A DNA stretch of 11,647 bases from an uncultured Actinomycetes bacterium. Lineage in GTDB: Bacteria; Actinomycetota; Thermoleophilia; Miltoncostaeales; Miltoncostaeaceae. Below the pieces are notes generated by a model. The model was not told the DNA's origin. It was given only the letters and a program-made list of their open reading frames with translations, and did no database searches. The stretch spans positions 1 through 11,647 of the forward strand of contig CAIPNN010000185.1 of the NCBI GenBank assembly GCA_903866425.1, in the 5' to 3' direction. This document shows positions 7,059 through 11,647 of the stretch, piece by piece (position 1 is the first letter of the stretch; every line of letters begins with the position of its first letter). The position numbers and the translations under genes were made by a program.

Positions 7059-8299
7059 CGGGAGCAGCGAAGGGCAGTCGGCTCGCCGTGCTGCGCGAGC
7101 GGGCATTCGCGCTGCTGTTCTCGGCACAGCTCATCTCCACCATCGGCGATGTCATGGCGTCGGTGGCCGTGCCGTTCGCGATCATCGAGCTGGGCGGCGG
7201 CGCGGCCGACATCGGCCTGGTGCTGGCAGCCCGTGCGGTGCCACTTGTGTTGTTCCTGCTCGTGGGTGGCGTGTGGGCCGATCGCCTGCCCAGGCGTCTG
7301 GTGATGATCGGCAGCGATGTGGTGCGCGGGGTGTGCCAGGCGGTGTTCGCCACCATCCTCATCATGGGCGTGGGTGGGGTGCCCGCGATCATGGCGATCA
7401 TGTTCGTCTACGGCGCGGCCGAGGCGTTCTTCCGCCCGGCGCTCTCGGGCATCGTCCCCCAGGCCGTGAACCCCGATCGCCTGCAGGATGCCTACGGCCT
7501 CATCGCCATCACGCCGGCGCTTGGAATGACGCTCGGCGGGGTCATCGGCGGTACCGCCGTGGCGCTCATCTCGCCGGCTGGTGCCATCGCCATTGACGCC
7601 GCGTCGTTCGCGGTGGGCATCGCGCTTTTGTCGTTCGCGCGGTTTCGCCACGTCAGGTCGACGGAGCGCGGCCACACATTCGTGGCCGACCTCCGCGATG
7701 GCTGGATGGCCTTTCGCACCCGCACCTGGCTTGTGGTGGTGGTCATCGGGGAGTCGTTCTACGCGCTGCTGGTGATGCCGGCCATCTTCGTGGGCGGCCC
7801 GCTCATCGCCGAGCAGTTCCTTGACGGTGCGGCATCGTGGGCGGTGGTCATTTCGTCGTTCGGGCTCGGGTTCGCCACCGGTGGCCTGGTGGCCCAGCGG
7901 CTCACGCCACGCAGGCCCATCGTGCTGTCGTACGCGGTCACCGTGCTGTTCGCAGGTTTCTTCGTGCTGCTGTCGTTCCCGGCACCCACTGCCGTGCTGG
8001 GCGTCGGCGCCTGGGTGGGCGGCACCGTCATCGCGATCTCGGGCACCCTGCTCGAGACCACCATTACCCGTCAGGTCACGCCCGACCTGCGATCACGCGT
8101 GGGGTCGTTCCGTGCTCTGGGCAGTCAGGTATGCCAGCCCATCGGCTTTGCCGTCATCGGCGGGGTCATTGCCGGCATCGGCCTGTCGGGCGTCATGTGG
8201 CTTGCGGCCGCAGCGGTGCTGGCCAACATTGCACTGGTGCTGGGCACCCCCAGCGTGCGGGCGCTCGACGACTCCGCGCCGGGCCTCGAGCCCGCCTGA
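7055..8299 (+). CDS. MFS transporter, efflux type
   Basis: A protein of 414 residues with roughly 12 hydrophobic segments. The MFS motif A is GGVWADRLPRR (71-81) between TM2 and TM3. AFFRPALSGIVPQAV (124-138) resembles the EntS-like/MFS_3 group of siderophore and drug exporters. Hydrophilic loop residues about 198-222 separate the two six-helix halves. ATG 7055 overlaps the methyltransferase stop by 4 bp (ATGA), and it is the last gene of the plus-strand cluster. The likely role is proton-driven export of a small compound from the cytoplasm, perhaps the product handled by the upstream hydrolases and methyltransferase; that link is inference. Its stop is 2 bp from the convergent sir2 stop. Confidence 0.9.
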   Translation: MTGAAKGSRLAVLRERAFALLFSAQLISTIGDVMASVAVPFAIIELGGGAADIGLVLAARAVPLVLFLLVGGVWADRLPRRLVMIGSDVVRGVCQAVFATILIMGVGGVPAIMAIMFVYGAAEAFFRPALSGIVPQAVNPDRLQDAYGLIAITPALGMTLGGVIGGTAVALISPAGAIAIDAASFAVGIALLSFARFRHVRSTERGHTFVADLRDGWMAFRTRTWLVVVVIGESFYALLVMPAIFVGGPLIAEQFLDGAASWAVVISSFGLGFATGGLVAQRLTPRRPIVLSYAVTVLFAGFFVLLSFPAPTAVLGVGAWVGGTVIAISGTLLETTITRQVTPDLRSRVGSFRALGSQVCQPIGFAVIGGVIAGIGLSGVMWLAAAAVLANIALVLGTPSVRALDDSAPGLEPA

Positions 8300-8301
8300 A
8301 C

Positions 8302-9054
8302 CTAGGCCGGCGGAAGTGCCTCAAGCACTGCCTGCATGGTGGGCCCCGCCTTGTCGGTGATGCGCACCGCGCACCGTTCGTCGTAGGGCGTCTCGCCCTC
8401 GGTGAGGATGGCCAGCTGTCCACCCCGTGAGAGCACCACGCTCGGCAGGTTGCTCACCGGGGTCACCAGCAGGCTGGTGCCGATGACCAGCAGCACATCG
8501 GCCCGCTCACAGGCGTCGTACGCGGCCTCAATGGCCTCGATGGGCATGGCCTCGCCAAACAGCACCACGCCGCTCTTCAACTGGTACCCGCAGTTGCAGC
8601 GGGGCACGCCGTCCTCGGCCGCGTCGGCCCGCGCACACAGTTCGTCCATGCTCACCGTCTGCGAGCAACGAAGGCAGTAGCCCTTGTCGAGCGACCCGTG
8701 CACCTCCACCACGTCGGGGCTGCCGGCGCGTGAGTGCAGCCGGTCGATGTTCTGGGTGATGAGGGTCTTCACGATGCCCCGCCGCTGCAGTTCGGCCACG
8801 GCCAGGTGGGCGGGGTTGGGATCAACCGAGCCCAGCATGTCGATGCGGGGCCGGTGAAAGCGCCAGAAGAGCGCCGGGTCAGTGGTGAAGGTGCCCATTG
8901 AGGCCACCTTCATGGGGTCGTAGGTCTCCCATAGCCCGCCCGCCGAGCGGAAGTCGGGAATACCACTCTCGGTGCTGATGCCGGCCCCGGTGAGCACCAC
9001 GGCATGCTCGGCACCGGCAAGCAGTTGGGCAAGGACCTGAGGCGAGTCGTTCAC
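8302..9054 (-). CDS. Sir2-family NAD-dependent protein deacylase
   Basis: Removes acyl groups from protein lysines using NAD+, releasing nicotinamide and O-acyl-ADP-ribose. It has 250 residues, the usual bacterial CobB/Sir2 length. NAD-binding GAGIS (23-27), GIPDFRS (31-37), TQNID (100-104) and catalytic His119 (EVHGS) are present. A zinc knuckle has Cys127, Cys130, Cys153 and Cys155. FGE (166-168) and GTSL (192-195) complete the fold. At the site that carries Tyr-x-x-Arg in desuccinylase/demalonylase sirtuins (SIRT5, E. coli CobB) this protein has His67 and Arg70, so acyl preference is unclear. The start is GTG 9054: no SD, but a -10-like box 6 nt upstream. The gene converges on the MFS gene with a 2-bp gap. 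Confidence 0.94.
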   Translation of the reverse strand: MNDSPQVLAQLLAGAEHAVVLTGAGISTESGIPDFRSAGGLWETYDPMKVASMGTFTTDPALFWRFHRPRIDMLGSVDPNPAHLAVAELQRRGIVKTLITQNIDRLHSRAGSPDVVEVHGSLDKGYCLRCSQTVSMDELCARADAAEDGVPRCNCGYQLKSGVVLFGEAMPIEAIEAAYDACERADVLLVIGTSLLVTPVSNLPSVVLSRGGQLAILTEGETPYDERCAVRITDKAGPTMQAVLEALPPA

Positions 9055-9060
9055 ACGACA

Positions 9061-9066
9061 AATCTA
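9061..9066 (-). promoter_or_regulatory. Putative sir2 -10 element (leaderless geometry)
   Basis: On the minus strand TAGATT (TAnnnT) occupies 9066 down to 9061, then 6 nt, then the GTG start at 9054. No SD and no clear -35 box are present. The upstream side abuts the first copy of the GGTG...CACC repeat. Confidence 0.45.
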
Positions 9067-9068
9067 AC

Positions 9069-9115
9069 GGTGCCCGACACCACCCGGTGCCAGACACCGC
9101 CCGGTGTCTGGCACC
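9069..9115. repeat. Three GGTG-N5-CACC units at 17-bp spacing
   Basis: 13-bp units start at 9069, 9086 and 9103: GGTGCCCGACACC, GGTGCCAGACACC and GGTGTCTGGCACC. They are separated by ACCC and GCCC. Units 1 and 2 differ at one base; unit 3 is the exact reverse complement of unit 2. Each unit is itself nearly self-complementary. A further partial GGTG follows at 9117. It could be a REP-like palindromic element, a multi-site operator or a terminator. The repeat is read directly; its role is inferred. Confidence 0.8.
9086..9115 (-). terminator. Perfect 13-bp hairpin downstream of the YHYH gene
   Basis: Arms 9086-9098 and 9103-9115 are perfectly complementary around GCCC. On the minus strand the hairpin starts 6 nt after the YHYH-protein stop, the right place for a terminator that insulates sir2. 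No T-run follows. Confidence 0.7.
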
Positions 9116-9121
9116 CGGTGA

Positions 9122-9940
9122 TCAGCGCATCGGCGGCATCGGCGCTGCGGCGGAGCCCTGCTGGGTCACCGGCGTTCCCTTGAAGCAGCCGACCACGTAC
9201 GGGAAGCTCGTGGTCACGTGGTACCCGTATGAGCCATCGGCCTCCGTGCGGCCGTTGCACCTGTCGAGCACCTTCTTGCTGCTCGACGCCTTGTAGGTGT
9301 ACGCCTTCCAGGAGTTGCTCTTGGGGTTGCCCGTCTTCACATATCCCGACTTGGCGTTGCTGCTGGGCCCGTAGATCGGGAACCCGTCGATCGCGTAACC
9401 CACGATCTTCGACTGCGTGAACCCGCAGCGCGCCGTGGCCACGATGGCGTGGTCGTGGTAGTCGGCCATGTACCCCGTGTGCCCCTTGCACGAGTCGAGC
9501 ATGCCGTTGTAGACGGGGTCGCCAAATGCCGAGTCGGACGGCATGGGGCCTTCCATGGGCCCGTAGATCGGGATACCCGTGACGGTGAAGCCGATGGTGC
9601 CCATCCAGGTGTTGATGCTGGTGGTCTTCGACGCCTTCTTGGGCGCGGTGGGCACGGTCCATGTCCAGTTCTGGGTCTTCAGCCCATTGGGCGTCTTGGC
9701 CACGTAGGTGTACGACGGCATGCCATTGGATTTGACGACCAGGTTTGACCCGCTGCACTCGGCCGACACCTTGGCGTTGGCATAGCCGGAGCCCGCCCCG
9801 GGCATGCCCGACTGGATAGTGAAGAGCGCGGCATCGCACTTCGACGCGCTGCTGGCAATGGTGGGCACCACGAAGGCGGTGGCGCACAGTGCACCGGCGC
9901 CGATGGCGGCGGTGCCGAGGAGAATCGAAGGAAGTTTCAT
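9122..9940 (-). CDS. Secreted YHYH-domain protein with altered YHYH motifs
   Basis: From ATG 9940 it has 272 residues: a signal peptide (MKLPSILLG..., hydrophobic to about residue 29, cleavage near ASSA at 29-32) and then a Cys-containing mature protein (Cys35, 62, 151, 172, 228 and 252, probably three disulfides). Family features are CKGHTGYMADYHDH (151-164), GYAIDGFPIYGP (181-192, with an earlier echo GIPIYGPM at 122-129), RCNGRTE (227-233) and YHVTTSFPYVVGCFKG (240-255). The domain is of unknown function in otherwise well-described families. The histidine-rich motifs are altered here to YHDH and YGYH. A start 12 codons upstream (ATG 9976) is possible: a TATTCC box lies 6 nt before it. The protein should act outside the membrane. 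The family call is good; no activity is claimed. Confidence 0.85.
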   Translation of the reverse strand: MKLPSILLGTAAIGAGALCATAFVVPTIASSASKCDAALFTIQSGMPGAGSGYANAKVSAECSGSNLVVKSNGMPSYTYVAKTPNGLKTQNWTWTVPTAPKKASKTTSINTWMGTIGFTVTGIPIYGPMEGPMPSDSAFGDPVYNGMLDSCKGHTGYMADYHDHAIVATARCGFTQSKIVGYAIDGFPIYGPSSNAKSGYVKTGNPKSNSWKAYTYKASSSKKVLDRCNGRTEADGSYGYHVTTSFPYVVGCFKGTPVTQQGSAAAPMPPMR

Positions 9941-10046
9941 GGCCGTCAATGTGCCCGCGCAGTCACAGCGGCGCATGAGCGCGGAATAAGAATTGCCGAA
10001 GACTTGTGGACCGCTCCGGGCCGCGCCAGATGGCTATTCTCACCCG
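9941..10046. other. Divergent intergenic region between the YHYH gene and rph
   Basis: A stretch of 106 bp must hold the promoters of both divergent genes. On the plus side a -10-like box precedes rph. On the minus side TATTCC (9988 down to 9983) lies 6 nt before the alternative YHYH start at 9976. No SD of note is seen on either strand. Nothing else is recognisable. Confidence 0.6.
10035..10040 (+). promoter_or_regulatory. Putative rph -10 element (leaderless geometry)
   Basis: TATTCT (TAnnnT) is followed by CACCCG and then the ATG at 10047, giving the same 6-nt gap seen for murI and sir2. There is no SD before the ATG and no good -35 box at 16-18 bp. Confidence 0.5.
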
Positions 10047-10775
<729 letters not shown>

Positions 10776-10803
10776 TCGGTGGCCCGACTGTCGCAGTGCG
10801 GGC

Positions 10804-10820
10804 GCGGCCCAAGGGGCCGC
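10804..10820 (+). terminator. Short GC hairpin between rph and rdgB
   Basis: GCGGCCC (10804-10810) and GGGCCGC (10814-10820) form a perfect 7-bp stem with an AAG loop, 28 nt after the rph stop. No T-run follows. It may attenuate rather than end transcription, since rph and rdgB are usually expressed together. Confidence 0.4.
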
Positions 10821-10834
10821 ACCCCATCACAAGT

Positions 10835-10841
10835 AGGAGGG
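10835..10841 (+). promoter_or_regulatory. Orphan strong Shine-Dalgarno sequence upstream of rdgB
   Basis: AGGAGGG is a full match to the anti-SD but lies 53 nt before the rdgB ATG, with no ATG/GTG/TTG at normal spacing. Seven nt after AGGAGG an ATT opens a 16-codon frame (10848-10898) whose TGA overlaps the rdgB ATG as ATGA. A leader peptide is conceivable but rests on a rare start codon. Confidence 0.3.
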
Positions 10842-10883
10842 ACGCCGATTCCCGACCGGAGGCGTTCGCGTTGCGCTATCTGT

Positions 10884-10888
10884 GGGAG
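10884..10888 (+). promoter_or_regulatory. Shine-Dalgarno site for rdgB
   Basis: GGGAG ends 6 nt before ATG 10895. It supports that start over upstream in-frame codons such as TTG 10871 and TTG 10718. Confidence 0.6.
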
Positions 10889-10894
10889 CCCGGC

Positions 10895-11467
10895 ATGAAG
10901 ATCATCCTGGCGACGGGCAACAAGGACAAGGTGCGCGAACTGCAGGTGCTGTTCGGCGACGTGCCGGTGGGCGTGGCCCCCGAGGGCTTCGACCCGGAGG
11001 AGACGGGAACGAGCCTGTTCCAGAACGCGAGGATCAAGGCCGAGGCCTTGCGCGCGGACGTGCCGGACGACGTCATCGTGATGGCCGACGACTCCGGTCT
11101 GTTCGTGCACGCGCTCGACGGCCGCCCGGGCGTGTACTCGTCGAGGTACGCAGGCCCCGACGCCACCTACGCCGACAACTGCAACCTGCTCATCAGGGAG
11201 ATGGAGGGCAGGGACAACCGCGGTGCCGCGTTCGGCTGCTGCCTGGTGGCCCTTGCCCCGGGCGGGCAGATGCTCATCGCAAACGGTGTGCTGCCGGGCG
11301 AGATCACACATGAGGCGCAGGGCGATGATGGCTTCGGGTACGACCCGGTGTTCCGTCCGCTCAGCGACAGCCGCACCCTGGCCCAGATGACGCGCGACGA
11401 GAAGAGCGCCATCAGCCACCGCGGTCGCGCGGCGCGGTCGATGGCCCACCTGCTGGGCATCGCATGA
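10895..11467 (+). CDS. rdgB: dITP/XTP pyrophosphatase (Ham1/RdgB family)
   Basis: Hydrolyses non-canonical purine NTPs (ITP, dITP, XTP) to monophosphates and pyrophosphate, keeping them out of DNA and RNA. It has 190 residues, close to the family norm. MKIILATGNKDKVREL (1-16, nucleotide loop), ETGTSLFQNARIKA (36-49), MADDSGLFVHALDGRPGVYS (63-82, catalytic acidic residues Asp65/Asp66), GDDGFGYDPVF (143-153) and KSAISHRGRA (170-179, base and phosphate contacts) are all present. One detail differs: the usual A-E-[LM] before the last motif reads AQM (Gln164). ATG 10895 has an SD and starts exactly at the family N-terminus. Its stop overlaps the next gene by 4 bp (ATGA). Confidence 0.96.
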   Translation: MKIILATGNKDKVRELQVLFGDVPVGVAPEGFDPEETGTSLFQNARIKAEALRADVPDDVIVMADDSGLFVHALDGRPGVYSSRYAGPDATYADNCNLLIREMEGRDNRGAAFGCCLVALAPGGQMLIANGVLPGEITHEAQGDDGFGYDPVFRPLSDSRTLAQMTRDEKSAISHRGRAARSMAHLLGIA

Positions 11468-11647
11468 TCGATCTCGCCGGCAGGTCTGCCCTTGTCACCG
11501 GGGGCGCACACCGCGTTGGCGGCGCCATGGTGTCGGCACTGGCTTCATGCGGGGTGGACGTGTGTATCCACTACGGCACCTCGGCCGACAAGGCCAACGA
11601 GCTTGCCGCCGCGTGCCGCGACAAGGGCGTGAACGCCGTGACCATGC
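11464..11647 (+). CDS. Short-chain dehydrogenase/reductase, N-terminal part (cut by window edge)
   Basis: Only the first 61 codons are in view and no stop is reached. MIDLAGRSALVTGGAHRVGG is the Rossmann beta1-alphaA start of an SDR, with the TGxxxxxG NAD(P)-binding glycine motif at residues 12-19. HYGTSADKANEL (36-47) resembles pteridine-reductase/FolM-like SDRs, where a His-Tyr-x-x-Ser stretch after beta2 favours NADPH. The catalytic Ser/Tyr/Lys lie beyond the edge, so the substrate class cannot be judged. ATG 11464 overlaps the rdgB stop (ATGA), suggesting cotranscription and translational coupling. Confidence 0.85.
   Translation, partial: MIDLAGRSALVTGGAHRVGGAMVSALASCGVDVCIHYGTSADKANELAAACRDKGVNAVTM

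Noticed and set aside
6171..7127. Minus-strand open frame of 318 codons opposite the methyltransferase
   Set aside because: The plus strand encodes clear SAM-methyltransferase motifs here. The antisense product is low-complexity and spans three plus-strand genes.
9069..9115. Minimal CRISPR array
   Set aside because: There are only three 13-bp units with 4-bp spacers and no cas genes; repeat and spacer lengths do not fit CRISPR.
9993..10046. Upstream TTG start for RNase PH
   Set aside because: It adds 18 residues not typical of the family and covers the likely promoter. The ATG at 10047 begins exactly at the conserved N-terminus.

Overview
The window reads as a high-GC actinobacterial chromosome segment. 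Codon third positions are overwhelmingly G/C, GTG starts are common, Shine-Dalgarno (SD) sequences are sparse, and it carries an MMPL-type exporter plus murI, rph and rdgB. In other Actinomycetota such as Mycobacterium tuberculosis those last three lie next to each other. The exact class cannot be read from the sequence; a non-mycobacterial lineage is my inference.

Left part (1-3580): the 3' 2.9 kb of an MMPL/RND-superfamily membrane transporter gene whose start lies beyond the left edge. An unusual alanine-rich coiled-coil insert of about 280 residues sits in its second extracytoplasmic domain. A short intergenic region with a TTGACA box, a 20-bp palindrome and a good SD follows. It precedes a small secreted protein of unknown function with a lipocalin-like look. 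A strong hairpin closes this unit.

Middle part (3585-8299): a tightly packed five-gene plus-strand cluster: murI, two paralogous alpha/beta hydrolases, a SAM-dependent methyltransferase and an MFS efflux-type transporter. The gap is 2 bp after murI, and every later junction is a 4-bp ATGA/GTGA overlap. It is probably one translationally coupled operon. The hydrolase-methyltransferase-exporter order suggests modification and export of a small molecule, but no substrate can be read from sequence.

Right part: sir2 (NAD-dependent protein deacylase) and a YHYH-domain secreted protein lie on the minus strand. The MFS and sir2 stop codons converge with only 2 bp between them. A perfect 13-bp-arm hairpin, part of a 17-bp-period repeat, separates the two minus genes. 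Then on the plus strand come rph (RNase PH), rdgB (non-canonical NTP pyrophosphatase) and the start of a short-chain dehydrogenase/reductase gene cut by the right edge and overlapping rdgB by 4 bp.

Overall, an otherwise conserved housekeeping neighbourhood (murI ... rph-rdgB) appears to be split by about 5.6 kb of accessory genes. Three SD-less genes (murI, sir2, rph) share one arrangement: a TAnnnT hexamer, exactly 6 nt, then the start codon. That suggests leaderless transcription. No tRNA, rRNA, CRISPR array, insertion sequence or phage gene was seen. No gap between genes exceeds about 120 bp.
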